Source: Ectobius pallidus
Taxonomy: Eukaryota > Arthropoda > Insecta > Blattodea > Ectobiidae
Length of the DNA stretch: 64,000 bases
Reading direction: 5' to 3'
NCBI GenBank assembly: GCA_964059195.1
Contig: CAXKWD010000008.1
Location: 46,476,002 to 46,540,001, forward strand
Positions 10,633 to 22,436 of this stretch are shown here, piece after piece (positions within the stretch are counted from its first letter, which is position 1; the number at the start of each line of letters is the position of its first letter). A model generated the notes under the pieces. The model searched no databases. It was not told the origin of the DNA and saw only the letters and a program-made list of their open reading frames with translations. Made by a program: the position numbers and the translations under genes.

Positions 10633-11181
10633 TTGGTTCCTCACGGGCAGGATCATATTGGTACAATCATATTTATTGCATACTTGTATTCGCAAATGCC
10701 GTTTCTCGAATTCGTCTCATAACTGTGCTTCCGCGTCGGTCGGTTCGTGAGTTCCAGCAACCCTGAACTTCGCAACACAGGACAGCGTCTTGCAGCAGTG
10801 ATTCGAGACATCGTGGGATTCCGGTCCACAACGAACATCAAGAAAGCAGTGAACAGCTGATTCATACATTATCGTGCAGCAGTTGTAGAATTTAACTGTC
10901 AATTGCAAGTAATTTCCACATTTCACACACAACATGGAAGGTGATTTACGAGCCTTAATTAGACGTAGAGGTGTTATTAAGCGAGAGCTTACTTTTCTAC
11001 AAAAGTCGTGTGAAACTGCAAATCAAGACACCGATGTGTTCTTATTAAAAGTTAAATTTGACAAGATAAATGAAGTATGGGACAAATTTGATATTGTTCA
11101 AACACAAATAGAATCTCTTGTGGAAGCAGAAGAAGATTTGGATGAACATGCAGAATACAAGGAAGTTATGATGAATGGTTA

Positions 11182-11188
11182 CTTCGAG
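11182..11188 (+). repeat. Target duplication of the P/THAP element (CTTCGAG)
   Basis: CTTCGAG precedes the element and is repeated at 14264-14270. Uninterrupted gag copies have it once. Seven bases is one fewer than the usual P-element duplication of eight. Confidence 0.88.
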
Positions 11189-11435
11189 CAGGGCGAGTAA
11201 AGCATTAAGTGGTGGAACTTGCGTAGTTCACCGTTCCCGCCGCGTGATGGTGCTAGCTCCGTCATCACTGGCTCGCTGCATGCATAGGTATTGGAGTAAT
11301 CAGTTTTAGCTACATGTTTTGCGACATTTAGTATGATGAGACAATGCATTAGTGGAATTTCTTTACGCACGTAAGTTACAGTCACACTCCGAAATAACTA
11401 AATTAAATATATTTGTTACTTTTAAAATCTTACCT

Positions 11436-13643
11436 CTAGTTACAAGAAAGTTTTGACAGTTTCCTTGAGGATTTTGCAGTCGCTCTACATCTCTTCTCTC
11501 TTGAAATTTCTTTCGCGCGGAAAATGAAGCGACATTTAATATAATGAAATACTAGTTGAGGCAGATATAGAAGTAAATGATCCTCTGAACAACATAACGA
11601 TCGAAAAACTGGCAGATCATACATAAGCTCTATGCAGTCTGAAAATATATCGCCCCAAAGTGCATCTTCTTTAGTCAGCTTCCCTTCAATGGCATTGTCT
11701 ACTTTTTTTATTACATCGTAAAATGGCACAGAAGGATATTTCAGGAATTTACACCTGTCTCCAAAGTCCCTTGTGTTACAAATGTCCATTATAGAAATTT
11801 TCTCTCTTATTTCTTTCTGTATATTTTCCTTTACCTCCCTGCTTTTCACTACTTCTCTTCTTGCCATTGATCTCATTTGTTGAGTGAAGGAAGTCAGCTT
11901 ACTATCAATTGCATCTTCACAGTTCGCTTGAGAAGAGAGGATTCCTTTTACAGGGACATAAATAGACTGGAGCAAATGTAAATTTAAAAAATCTATTGAG
12001 GTTGGATGATCTTCACTACTTAAACCTCGGATAAGACCAAAATGCCTTTCAGCCGGATCTTGGTTTAATTTTGCTGTTAAAACATACTTGTAGCCTGATG
12101 CCCAAAGATATTCAGCCAAATCAAGGGTACTCTTGATAGTAACACGAAGAGATTCTAGGGTCTGGGAAGATGCAAATGTGTTATCATTTCGCTGAAGAAC
12201 TTCATTGAACAATTTCAAGGTTTTGTGTTGCCTATTATCTCTTTGAAGACCTTCGACTGGTAATTTAGAATTCATGCCATCGAATAGATTGTTCATATCA
12301 CTCGTGAACATTTCAGTATTTTCACTGTTTTCGAAGCCCTGTATACCAAGTTCCCTGCAGAATTTCAAACCCAAGGAAACTGACCTGCTAAAAAGCTGGG
12401 TTGCTAATTTTACACTCATTCTCTGAAATACTTTGGGTTCTAGATGGGATAGTGTTAGCTGTGGGACAACTCTCTTTCCATCACCTGACTTTGTGTCAAA
12501 ATCATACAGTTTCCTGTAATAATCATACTCTATGGTACGACCGTTGTATATTGCTGTACCCTGCTTAAGGAAATTGTTTCGCACACATTTAACTTCATGG
12601 CAAATATCACCTAAAGCAAAAATCTTTCTGCTTGAATCACTTGGATTTGAAATGAAATTATTAATTTCGTTCACTTTACCTGAAATACCAAGTTCTTTCC
12701 AAGCCTTCTTATTGGGTTGACTACCGTCACAAGTAAAAGCCACCATTCTCACATTACTCTTCTCTAATTCAATAATAACCTGCAAAATTATCTTTGCCAG
12801 TGTAGATCCATCAGTTGCATTTTTGCTTAAATAAACAGCAATAGGTTGCACCCAGTTTTTCATAAGAGGGACAAGGAAAAATACTAAGGCATGGTCCCCT
12901 AGAACATTTTTCTGTTCTTCCTTTGTAAACTGATCTAGATTTACAAATCCATCGAAAGTACAAGAGCTAGAATTATATCGTACCTCTTCTCTCAATTTTA
13001 CTTCATCAAATATCAAAACACAGTTACGATGATTGACATCACTTCCTTCCATGTCGTCAGAGATGGCAGATAAGGCATGAGGATTTATACCATAATTGCA
13101 TTTCAAGCCACGTGATAGCTTGCGCAACAATGAAATTGAAGGGAGAGGTAGCAGCTGGTGATTCGAACAATGTTCATAACCTTTCCTAGATTTTATTAAA
13201 AACAGCAAACTTTCTAAAATAAATTCTGGTTCATAACGCATTCCTTGTGGATTTGTTGCATTCTTTTTTGTCATGGTGCGAACCACAAGTTTTTGTTTTT
13301 GTTTTAAACTTTTAACATCATACCTTTCTACAATGTTTCTTAATTTTGTTATTTCTTTGAGATAATTAAGTTTCTTTTTTCTACTTACGGCAAGAAGGTG
13401 TGTCAAACGTTTTACTTTTTTCCGCAGAAGTATAACTTCTGCCGTGTGGTCATTGTTGATAGATGCACATTGTTTCTGGTTGCATTCAGTTTCGGTGTCA
13501 TTGCTTTCCTGCAGTAGAATCGGGCTGCATGCTAATTCACTGGCGTTGCTTTCCTGTGATAGGATCTCGATTTTTCCTTTTTTCTTTTGCTTTTGTGGAG
13601 CACAATGAGGATTTCGTGATTTAGGGGCTTTTCTTTTACGGGG
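11436..13643 (-). pseudogene. P-type transposase catalytic part, downstream of an in-frame stop
   Basis: The minus-strand frame is open from just after the TAA at 13644-13646 down to 11436. It begins with a basic stretch rich in Lys/Arg, then a helical heptad-like region (residues reading EVILLRKKVKRLTHLL), then the RNase-H-like transposase core. Recognisable P/THAP9-type motifs are IFDEVKLREEV (first acidic residue), FTCDGSQPNKKAW (second), ALGDICHEVKCVRNNFL, and LNQDPAERHFGLIRG (the conserved glutamate region). There is no ATG at the head of this part, so it would be made only by readthrough, splicing or internal start. Otherwise undamaged over ~735 codons. Confidence 0.85.
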
Positions 13644-13943
13644 TTAGAAACTCAAATAACTCGGAATCCCGGGAAAGTAATGTGGTATGGCATTTTCTGT
13701 TAATTTCCATCTGTTACGTTTCAATTCTACTGTTTTTCCTTCTATTACAAAGGAATCCACCTTAACTAGCATTTCATTGCTAAAATGAATGTCGCACACG
13801 CAGTCATTTTCCCTTAGCACACGGTCACTTCTTGGAATTGCTTTGTTCCATTCACCCAGACAGCTTTTAGGGGGTCTGAATAAGTGTCTCCCATCTCCTT
13901 TTACATACCCCGATTTACAACCAGGCACAAAACATCCTGGCAT
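13644..13943 (-). CDS. THAP-domain protein, N-terminal part of the P-type transposase
   Basis: 99 residues starting MPGCFVPGC. The zinc-chelating C2CH pattern is visible: the C-x4-C pair at the start, the conserved tryptophan in GEWNKAIPR, CVCDIHF, and the closing AIPHYF (AVPTIF-like box). THAP domains bind the ends of P-type transposons. The frame ends in TAA at 13644-13646, and the catalytic part follows in the same frame. As it stands this could be a stand-alone DNA-binding protein able to occupy the element's ends, but simple mutation is equally possible. Confidence 0.85.
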   Translation of the reverse strand: MPGCFVPGCKSGYVKGDGRHLFRPPKSCLGEWNKAIPRSDRVLRENDCVCDIHFSNEMLVKVDSFVIEGKTVELKRNRWKLTENAIPHYFPGIPSYLSF

Positions 13944-14270
13944 TGTGAAAGTTACTTTGTTAGAGTCTTCACTGTTTAGCTGATTCTATTCGCTAAAGGA
14001 AATAAAATACACTTGTGAACAATCGCATATAATGATTATGACACAAATAACACTTCTAAAATAGACCATCACAAAATGAATTTGTACAAATACACTACAT
14101 AACACGGCATGGTTTAAGAACTTCACAATACACAGCTCTCAATGCCTGCGATTTTCTTAAGGGATGACGATCGCTACGACGCCTGGTGTGGGAGTTTGGA
14201 ACTACTTCATCTGAACTATACGCTGTTATGGAAGTTCCAACACTTAATGCTTTACTCGCCCTGCTTCGAG

Positions 14271-16064
14271 TTAAAAGCTAAACTCAGTGCAATCCTATGT
14301 CATCATGAGCAAGTGCATAGTGCGAATTCTGTGAACAGTCAACATTCTAATCACAGTGGTAATTCTCATCACACATGTCAATCTTCTACGTCACAGTGCA
14401 ACAATAGAAATATACAACTCCCAAGAATCCAAATTCCTGTATTCAGTGGAGATGTGACTAATTTCAAGCATTATCATGACACTTTCAGTAGTTTAGTGGT
14501 AAACAATGAATCGTTTGATTCCATCCAGAAATATCATTATTTATTAAGTTCTTTGAAGGGGCAGGCTCACGCGCTCATTCAGAATCTTCCAGTCACTAAT
14601 GAGAATTTTCCTATAGCATGGAACTTGGTGTGCTCTAGATATAATAACACTCGAGTCATTGCCACAGCTCACATCAAAAATCTACTTTCGTTACCAATAA
14701 TGAAAGATGAAAACGTTACAGACTTGCGAAACTTACTAAATCAGTTTCAAAGCAATCTTAACGCCATCGAAGCTCTCAATATTGAAATCCCATTACACGA
14801 AGTCATGTTCATTCAATTAATATTGGATCATCTTGGTGAGACGACACGCAAAGAATGGGAAAGTAAAATTGACTCAAAAAGGTTCACATCGCTTCAAGAG
14901 CTGATGAACTTCCTAGAAGCCAAGTCTCATTCATTAGAAGTGCTATCCAATTCCAACAACGTGTCCAGCCCATCACCTGCAAGAAAGGTTGAGCTGCGAT
15001 CGCCACAATACACTGTCCAGAAGTCGCGACAGTCGTACGGAGGTACAAACAGGTTATCTTGTACCTATTGTCAACGAAATCACAAACTGTACCATTGTGA
15101 TGAATTTAGGCAAATTCCAGTCAATGAGCGATGGAATTTCGTCAAGTCACAGCACCTGTGTGTAAATTGTTTCTCATCAAATCATACGGTACAGCAGTGC
15201 AATTTAGATTCCTTCTGTAGTTGTGGAAAAGCAAGTCACAGTCAGTTACTGCATAGTGACATGAATACGGTTTCGCTCCAGGATGATTCGATCTCTACGA
15301 CAGATGAAATGCCAGAAATGCATTCTTTCGTTGTCACGAGCAAATCTACACATCAGCAAATTTGTCCTCTTTGTAAACTAAATCACGCTTTACATAAGTG
15401 CCACAAATTTAGCAGATTAAGAATACATCAACGATGGAAGTTCGTGCGATCCAAGAAGCTTTGTTTCAACTGCTTCTCTTCTGAACACAAGGTACAAATG
15501 TGTTCTCTTCAGGCTTATTGTAAGTGTGGCTCAAATCACAGCAAGCTATTACACTTTACAACTAAGAAAGGTCAGTCCAAAGCATACGCCCTAACATGCT
15601 TTAACGTCAGTCGAAGTCAACAGAGTACTTCACTACATAGCAATTCTAAACAAACTAGAATTCAAAACAATTCAAGCAAAGCCTCTCATCACATGCAGAG
15701 CAAACGCTTCGAGACAAACAGACCCAGTGCAGCGGTCACACCAGTTCGCAATAGCTTCGCTTCCTTCAGAACCAGGAACGAACATTTGCACCCAACCATT
15801 CACAATAAATCTTTCAACAGCCAAGGAAGATTTAAAACAAGTGATAGTGTAAATACAAAATGTAAATCAGATCCTTTCTACCGAGTTTTTCATTCTAAAA
15901 GCAACACTCAGTGTCTGTCTTCAGAGCGAAACAACACTCCGCAGTGTCTGCCTTCATTGAAAAACAGTACTCCGCAGTGTCTGTCTTCAGAGCGAAACAA
16001 CACTCAACAGTATCTGTCATCATCTAGAAACAAGAATCAGCAGTGTTTATCATTTTCAAAATAG
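14271..16064 (+). CDS. gag: 3' portion of gag copy 2
   Basis: Continuation of gag after the P/THAP element. It contains the DUF1759-like core, both zinc modules and the repeat tail with no further break. It is not expected to be expressed as a normal Gag because its first 85 codons lie on the other side of the transposon. Confidence 0.85.
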   Translation, partial: LKAKLSAILCHHEQVHSANSVNSQHSNHSGNSHHTCQSSTSQCNNRNIQLPRIQIPVFSGDVTNFKHYHDTFSSLVVNNESFDSIQKYHYLLSSLKGQAHALIQNLPVTNENFPIAWNLVCSRYNNTRVIATAHIKNLLSLPIMKDENVTDLRNLLNQFQSNLNAIEALNIEIPLHEVMFIQLILDHLGETTRKEWESKIDSKRFTSLQELMNFLEAKSHSLEVLSNSNNVSSPSPARKVELRSPQYTVQKSRQSYGGTNRLSCTYCQRNHKLYHCDEFRQIPVNERWNFVKSQHLCVNCFSSNHTVQQCNLDSFCSCGKASHSQLLHSDMNTVSLQDDSISTTDEMPEMHSFVVTSKSTHQQICPLCKLNHALHKCHKFSRLRIHQRWKFVRSKKLCFNCFSSEHKVQMCSLQAYCKCGSNHSKLLHFTTKKGQSKAYALTCFNVSRSQQSTSLHSNSKQTRIQNNSSKASHHMQSKRFETNRPSAAVTPVRNSFASFRTRNEHLHPTIHNKSFNSQGRFKTSDSVNTKCKSDPFYRVFHSKSNTQCLSSERNNTPQCLPSLKNSTPQCLSSERNNTQQYLSSSRNKNQQCLSFSK

Positions 16065-16714
16065 TGAAAAGATATTTACTTGCATTATCTGCATATATCC
16101 AGTTAGAGAGCTATTATGTCTGTAAGAACTATGAAAAGATAGCCAAACCGTTACACTGTGATATATGTAAGAAAGCTATTCTTTAGCACTGTTTGTGTTA
16201 AAAACTCACTTAATGTTTATCCAATGTTCTTTCTCCATTATGTCAAGATATCATGTTATTAATACAAGATCATCAGCTGTGCCCTGAATGATATAAAGAA
16301 ATCATCACGCATTTCTTCAACAAGTTTTACAGATTGTATTTCAACAAGCCACCTAATCTACACTACATGCTTCTGATTCATCTGTTGTGCACAAGTCGAA
16401 GTCTTCACTTATAGATGTTACAACAACAGTTTGGATTCCAGCCATCATTCACCTAGACCTTCACAACCTTACGTGTGGTTCCAGTCTAATTAGTGTAGAG
16501 TCAGTGCTTCAATGTAAATAGTGAAATCAGTGCTTTTCTATTCAATATCATATTCTTGCAATATATGTAAGAAGTAATATTTTCCAACACATATCACATG
16601 TATACATCCAATTAGAATCAGTGATGGTTTTGTGTACATATAAGTGTCTTTTCCATTATAGCTTGCATTCCTGTTATGTTTTTTATTGACGTTATACGTC
16701 AAAGGCGCGGAGTA

Positions 16715-17632
16715 TGTTCACGCAAGCTAAGGGTTTTTTCCAGCATATTTATTATGTGCAGTGAATAGTTTTAATTCAAATCATCCGCTAGATTTTCTTG
16801 CGCCAAGTATTAAGTTGAGTAGGCGTATATTACATCATATCCTGATCACGAGTTCTTTGTGACGGGTATTTCCCCTGTAAGGACGCCTCGAAGAGCGTCA
16901 GGAAGCCTCATCAGTATTAAGCCTGCAGTTATACGGACAAGTTGCGTTCTGATACTGCTCTGATTTACTAGTAACAAAGGCCTCTTCGCGCCCTTTGTAT
17001 TTGTACTAGAAATCGTAGGAATAAAACTTCATTCCAAGTTTTATTCAATACAAGTAAATTGTTCAACATAATTTACGCATTTTTAATATTCAAAGTGCAT
17101 TAGTTTCACTTGCAAGCTCCACGTAAGTACATAGCGTGTGACGTCATCAGTTAACCAAGAAGCTATATTACGTGAACGTTCAAGTGCTAATAACTTTAAA
17201 TATATTCAATTTACAGTAAATTTTATTTCCTTTAATTTGAGATATAACTCATTGGTAAAATACAAAATTTACTAAATTACTTCCAGTGGTGCAACACTAT
17301 TCGCGCCATTTTCCAGTTCATTGTTTCAACGTGTTTCTTTAATTATTATTCAGTGTTCATATATTGTTTCTTCAAGTGTTTACAAGTATTAATAAAGTGC
17401 AAAGTTTTTCATTACATGTTAGATTGATAAACCAATATGATTCCTGTGATCTCTGTACCCAGTGTCCTCGTGATATAGTCCACTCTTGCTCTAAATGGTC
17501 CTCCGCTTCTCAGAGAGATTTTCTATGTATTGCACATACATTGTTTCACTCCGTCCAGAACATTTGTTCCTCTAAAACCTGAACCTTAACATTTGATCCT
17601 TGGACCGGGTATTTTACACCAGTACCCTAACA
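16715..17632 (+). repeat. LTR 3 of the Gag array
   Basis: 918 bp, nearly identical to LTR 1. Junction of copies 2 and 3. Confidence 0.9.
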
Positions 17633-19175
17633 TTGGTTCCTCACGGGCAGGATCATATTGGTACAATCATATTTATTGCATACTTGTATTCGCAAATGCC
17701 GTTTCTCGAATTCGTCTCATAACTGTGCTTCCGCGTCGGTCGGTTCGTGAGTTCCAGCAACCCTGAACTTCGCAACACAGGACAGCGTCTTGCAGCAGTG
17801 ATTCGAGACATCGTGGGATTCCGGTCCACAACGAACATCAAGAAAGCAGTGAACAGCTGATTCATACATTATCGTGCAGCAGTTGTAGAATTTAACTGTC
17901 AATTGCAAGTAATTTCCACATTTCACACACAACATGGAAGGTGATTTACGAGCCTTAATTAGACGTAGAGGTGTTATTAAGCGAGAGCTTACTTTTCTAC
18001 AAAAGTCGTGTGAAACTGCAAATCAAGACACCGATGTGTTCTTATTAAAAGTTAAATTTGACAAGATAAATGAAGTATGGGACAAATTTGATATTGTTCA
18101 AACACAAATAGAATCTCTTGTGGAAGCAGAAGAAGATTTGGATGAACATGCAGAATACAAGGAAGTTATGATGAATGGTTACTTCGAGTTAAAAGCTAAA
18201 CTCAGTGCAATCCTATGTCATCATGAGCAAGTGCATAGTGCGAATTCTGTGAACAGTCAACATTCTAATCACAGTGGTAATTCTCATCACACATGTCAAT
18301 CTTGTACGTCACAGTGCAACAATAGAAATATACAACTCCCAAGAATCCAAATTCCTGTATTCAGTGGAGATGTGACTAATTTCAAGCATTATCATGACAC
18401 TTTCAGTAGTTTAGTGGTAAACAATGAATCGTTTGATTCCATCCAGAAATATCATTATTTATTAAGTTCTTTGAAGGGGCAGGCTCACGCGCTCATTCAG
18501 AATCTTCCAGTCACTAATGAGAATTTTCCTATAGCATGGAACTTGGTGTGCTCTAGATATAATAACACTCGAGTCATTGCCACAGCTCACATCAAAAATC
18601 TACTTTCGTTACCAATAATGAAAGATGAAAACGTTACAGACTTGCGAAACTTACTAAATCAGTTTCAAAGCAATCTTAACGCCATCGAAGCTCTCAATAT
18701 TGAAATCCCATTACACGAAGTCATGTTCATTCAATTAATATTGGATCATCTTGGTGAGACGACACGCAAAGAATGGGAAAGTAAAATTGACTCAAAAAGG
18801 TTCACATCGCTTCAAGAGCTGATGAACTTCCTAGAAGCCAAGTCTCATTCATTAGAAGTGCTATCCAATTCCAACAACGTGTCCAGCCCATCACCTGCAA
18901 GAAAGGTTGAGCTGCGATCGCCACAATACACTGTCCAGAAGTCGCGACAGTCGTACGGAGGTACAAACAGGTTATCTTGTGCCTATTGTCAACGAAATCA
19001 CAAACTGTACCATTGTGATGAATTTAGGCAAATTCCAGTCAATGAGCGATGGAATTTCGTCAAGTCACAGCACATGTGTGTAAATTGTTTCTCATCAAAT
19101 CATACGGTACAGCAGTGCAATTTAGATTCCTTCTGTAGTTGTGGAAAAGCAAGTCACAGTCAGTTACTGCATAGT

Positions 19176-19473
19176 AATAATAATAATAATAATAATAAGT
19201 TTATTTCTGTCAATAGACTCAGTGAGTTTCTGACATTGTCATTTACATTAATCTATATGCCTAGGCTAAGATTTCACTCATACAACATTCATTCATTCAT
19301 ACATTTTTCATTCATTCATTCATACAATTTACATTCATACAAATTATTACATTGGCATTACAATTCATACAATTTAAAGTTATATATAAACTATAAAAGT
19401 ACCGGTACAATTAAATATTTACATACAATATTCATACAGATACAATATTCACATACAATATTCATACAGATCA
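19176..19473 (-). repeat. 3' region and (TTA)n tail of the CR1-type LINE
   Basis: On the plus strand this reads (AAT)n at 19176-19198, then sequence rich in ATTCATTCATAC units at 19287-19480. Short 3' terminal repeats of this kind are typical of CR1/L2-group elements. Confidence 0.7.
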
Positions 19474-22410
19474 TCACAGTTCATCTAACGAGTACATACA
19501 TTTATTTATCAGATAGCTTCTCAATTCCTTCCTAAATCTTAATCCATTTAGTGCCTTTATATACCTTGGTAATTTATTGAATAGGATAGGTCCCATGATA
19601 TACACGTCTTTCCGGGTTGAGGATTTATTTATACGATCTCTGTGGCAGTCTTCATTGTTTCTGGTATTGTAGTTGTGTATATTATTGTTTACCCTTAGAT
19701 GTTTTCCTTTTATGTATAATATTGCTTTATATGTGTAGAGTGAGTAGACTGTTAACATGTTGTTTTCTTTAAATGCATTTCTACAGGATTCGTTGTATTC
19801 CAATTTACTTATTAGCCTAACACATGTCTTTTGTATTATTAACAACATGTCCATGCTAATTTTTGCAGCACTTCCCCATATTTCTATCCCATAGTTGATA
19901 TGTGGATAGATTATACCATAATAAATGGTTTTTAGTCCATTTTTATCAAAAAATGTTTGGAAGTATCTTAGTATGTACACAGATTTACATATTTTAGTGC
20001 ATATATCATTTATGTGGGTAGCCCATGACATATGTTTATCCACCCATATTCCTAAGAATTTATGTTCTTGCACTTCTGTAACTAGTTCATTGTCCACTGT
20101 TAGACCAAAGTCTCTAGTTATGTTATTGCGTCCTATGTCAAATTTGATTAGTGATGTCTTGGACATGTTACAGAGGAGATTGTTTGCCGAAAAATATTCT
20201 AGTAGATTTTTTGTTGCAGTCAACATTGCTTGGTAAAGTAAAGCGTCATTTTTTCCCCAACAATTTGCGGTTGTATCATCAGCAAAAGATATTACACTAG
20301 AGTTGTTAGATATTTTGATGTCATTTACATATATAATAAATAAGAGCGGGCCAAGAACTGATCCCTGTGGAATTCCATATCTTACTGTAGCTTGCTTTGA
20401 TTGTGATTTTTCTATTGTGTTATTGTTCTTGCTATAAATCTCCGTTACTTGCTTTCTATCTGTTAGGTATGATTTAAGTAGTTTTTGCGCTAGTCCCCTA
20501 ATTCCATATGATTCCAACTTTTCCAATAGTATGTCATGTTTCACACAATCGAAGGCTTTAGTTAAGTCAAAGAAAAGTGTACTAACTTTTTCATTATTAT
20601 CTAGTTTCTCCATTATATCATGCACAAACTCTGTAATTGCTGTCACCGTTGAGTGGTCTTTTCTAAATCCATGTTGAAATTTACAAAATATGTCATGTCT
20701 GTTTAGGAATTCAAGTAGTCTGACTAGTAGAATTCTTTCAAATATTTTGCCTATTTCAGATGTCAGTGTTATTGGCCTATAGTTCTTGATATCTGTTTTG
20801 CTTCCTTTTTTATGTATCGGTCTAACAATACTCAATTTGAGACAGTCTGGAAATATACCTTCCTGAAATGAGAAGTTAATTAGATGTGCCAGTGGTTTAG
20901 CTATTACTTCTTTACAAGATTTTAGAGTTTTTGAGCTAATTTCATCCCATCCCGTGGAATTTTTACCTTTAATGTGCGATATTACCTTAATTATTTCATT
21001 TTCATCGGTTGGTCTAATAAAGAATGTGAATGGATTGTTACTTATGGACATTCTTTGGTCGACTCTGGTATTGGCAGTTATATCATTTACAGCATTTACA
21101 TAATAATTATTTACATGTTCACAAATCACGCTTGGTTCTTTTACTAACTCTCCCTGTATTTCCAGTTCTAGATTTCCTTGTTCAACTTTCTTTTTCCTTT
21201 TTTCATTTATCATATCCCATGCAGTTTTTGATTTGTTTTCTGAGCTTAGTATTCTATCTCTATATGTATTAGCTCTGGCTTCATTTAGTTCACTTAAATA
21301 TCTTTTCCTTAATGTTTTGTAATTATTTTTATAATAGTTGCACGAAGTGGATTTATACAGTTCGTACATGCCCTTCATCTTATCTTTTAGCTTTTTTATG
21401 TGACTAGGTAGTGCTATTTTTATGAGTTTATTCTCATTTACAATTTTTTTTCTCATTGGGCAGGCAGTGTTATAATGGCTTTGTAATATATCATAGAATT
21501 TTGTCCATTTATCATCCACATTATTAGAATTATATACTTCATTCCATGTTTCTTCTGCAAGGTTATTTACTAATTTGTTAATTGTTGAGTCATTAAGTAT
21601 CCTAATTTTCTTTGTAGCACTCTTATGCATCTTTCCATTTATATTTTTGAAATTAACAAACTGGGCATAGTGGTCTGAGAAGGTGGTTTTTATTATACCT
21701 GAGTCTGACACATGATTTATCATATTTGTTGCTATGTGATCTATGGTTTTGGCTGTTTCACAAGTTACACGTGTTGGTTCATTAATCATATCTATGAGAC
21801 CATACATATCAAAAATACTTTTTAGTTTAATGTATGAGCTGTCAGTAATACTTAAATTTATATTCAAGTCACCTGCAATAATTATATTCGATGATTTCAT
21901 TGCAACATCATGTAAGGTTCTGTCTAAGCATTGTATGAATTCATTTACTGATGAACTGGGTGATCTGTAGATTCCAATAATTATAATATTTCCATCCTGT
22001 GTTTGTAATTTTATGCCAGCTGCCTCAAATACCTTTTCAACACAATATTCATCTAAATTCAAAGCTTTAGCTTGTAGTAACTTACTACTCATAACCATGA
22101 CGCCCCCACCTCTGCATGCAGTTCTACAATAACTATTTACTATATTATAATTTACAATTTCATGTATATTTATTTCCTGTTCTTTTAAACCATGCTCAGT
22201 TATTATTGCTATTTGTGGCATTTCTTCATTTATAAACTGCTCTATATATAAAATTTTATTTCTAATATACTGTGCATTAAAGTGTATAACCTTCATGTTT
22301 TGAGCGCAGATAGGCCTGCTAGCAATATGAGGACAATTAGGCCTAGTTTTTATTATCTGCCTAGAATTAGTATTTAAGGTCCTTTCTTGTAACGTGCTAC
22401 CTCCTGACAT
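19474..22410 (-). CDS. CR1-type LINE ORF2: endonuclease and reverse transcriptase (978 aa)
   Basis: Starts at an ATG (MSGGST). Residues ~39-260 form an APE-type endonuclease, with HFNAQYIRNK at its start, ITEHGL, AGDLNIN and the closing SDHYAQF. The reverse transcriptase follows: RPIHKKGSKTDIKNYRPI, FFDLTKAFDCV, GIPQGSVLGPLLFIIYVND, and the catalytic FADD at about residues 708-711. The C-terminal part contains GIIYPHINYGIEIWG and GPILFNKLP, common after the RT in CR1/Jockey-like elements. No stops or frameshifts, and the length is that of a complete ORF2. It lies 26 bases after ORF1 on the same strand. The enzyme would nick DNA and copy its own RNA at the target. Confidence 0.92.
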   Translation of the reverse strand: MSGGSTLQERTLNTNSRQIIKTRPNCPHIASRPICAQNMKVIHFNAQYIRNKILYIEQFINEEMPQIAIITEHGLKEQEINIHEIVNYNIVNSYCRTACRGGGVMVMSSKLLQAKALNLDEYCVEKVFEAAGIKLQTQDGNIIIIGIYRSPSSSVNEFIQCLDRTLHDVAMKSSNIIIAGDLNINLSITDSSYIKLKSIFDMYGLIDMINEPTRVTCETAKTIDHIATNMINHVSDSGIIKTTFSDHYAQFVNFKNINGKMHKSATKKIRILNDSTINKLVNNLAEETWNEVYNSNNVDDKWTKFYDILQSHYNTACPMRKKIVNENKLIKIALPSHIKKLKDKMKGMYELYKSTSCNYYKNNYKTLRKRYLSELNEARANTYRDRILSSENKSKTAWDMINEKRKKKVEQGNLELEIQGELVKEPSVICEHVNNYYVNAVNDITANTRVDQRMSISNNPFTFFIRPTDENEIIKVISHIKGKNSTGWDEISSKTLKSCKEVIAKPLAHLINFSFQEGIFPDCLKLSIVRPIHKKGSKTDIKNYRPITLTSEIGKIFERILLVRLLEFLNRHDIFCKFQHGFRKDHSTVTAITEFVHDIMEKLDNNEKVSTLFFDLTKAFDCVKHDILLEKLESYGIRGLAQKLLKSYLTDRKQVTEIYSKNNNTIEKSQSKQATVRYGIPQGSVLGPLLFIIYVNDIKISNNSSVISFADDTTANCWGKNDALLYQAMLTATKNLLEYFSANNLLCNMSKTSLIKFDIGRNNITRDFGLTVDNELVTEVQEHKFLGIWVDKHMSWATHINDICTKICKSVYILRYFQTFFDKNGLKTIYYGIIYPHINYGIEIWGSAAKISMDMLLIIQKTCVRLISKLEYNESCRNAFKENNMLTVYSLYTYKAILYIKGKHLRVNNNIHNYNTRNNEDCHRDRINKSSTRKDVYIMGPILFNKLPRYIKALNGLRFRKELRSYLINKCMYSLDEL

Positions 22411-22436
22411 ATTATTTTGGCTGTTTACATTGTTAA

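Larger units (their letters stand above)
11189..14263 (-). mobile_element. P/THAP-superfamily DNA transposon (3075 bp) in gag copy 2
   Basis: The ends are inverted repeats of about 32 bp with one mismatch, starting CAGGGCGAGTAAAGC at 11189 and ending GCTTTACTCGCCCTG at 14263. The gene inside is on the minus strand and has a THAP domain followed by a P-type transposase, separated by one stop codon. A 7-bp duplication flanks the element, and four sibling copies give the empty site. Insertion followed formation of the array copy. Confidence 0.92.
10934..16064 (+). pseudogene. gag: Gag copy 2, split by a P/THAP transposon
   Basis: The first 85 codons (10934-11188) match the other gag copies, then the P/THAP element begins. 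Gag resumes after the duplicated CTTCGAG (14264-14270) and runs to the TAG at 16064. Removing 3082 bp gives exactly the length of the intact copies. Apart from the insertion, the downstream part is uninterrupted and carries the Ser/Thr variant shared with copies 4 and 5. An apparent long frame starting at 14142 is only the transposon end read into gag. Confidence 0.9.

Noticed and set aside
14142..14270. Apparent gag start at 14142 giving a 640-aa protein
   Set aside because: The first ~40 codons are the end of the P/THAP transposon read into gag. The true gag start is at 10934.
19176..19535. C-terminal extension of gag copy 3
   Set aside because: It is the (AAT)n tail and 3' region of the antisense LINE read by chance.
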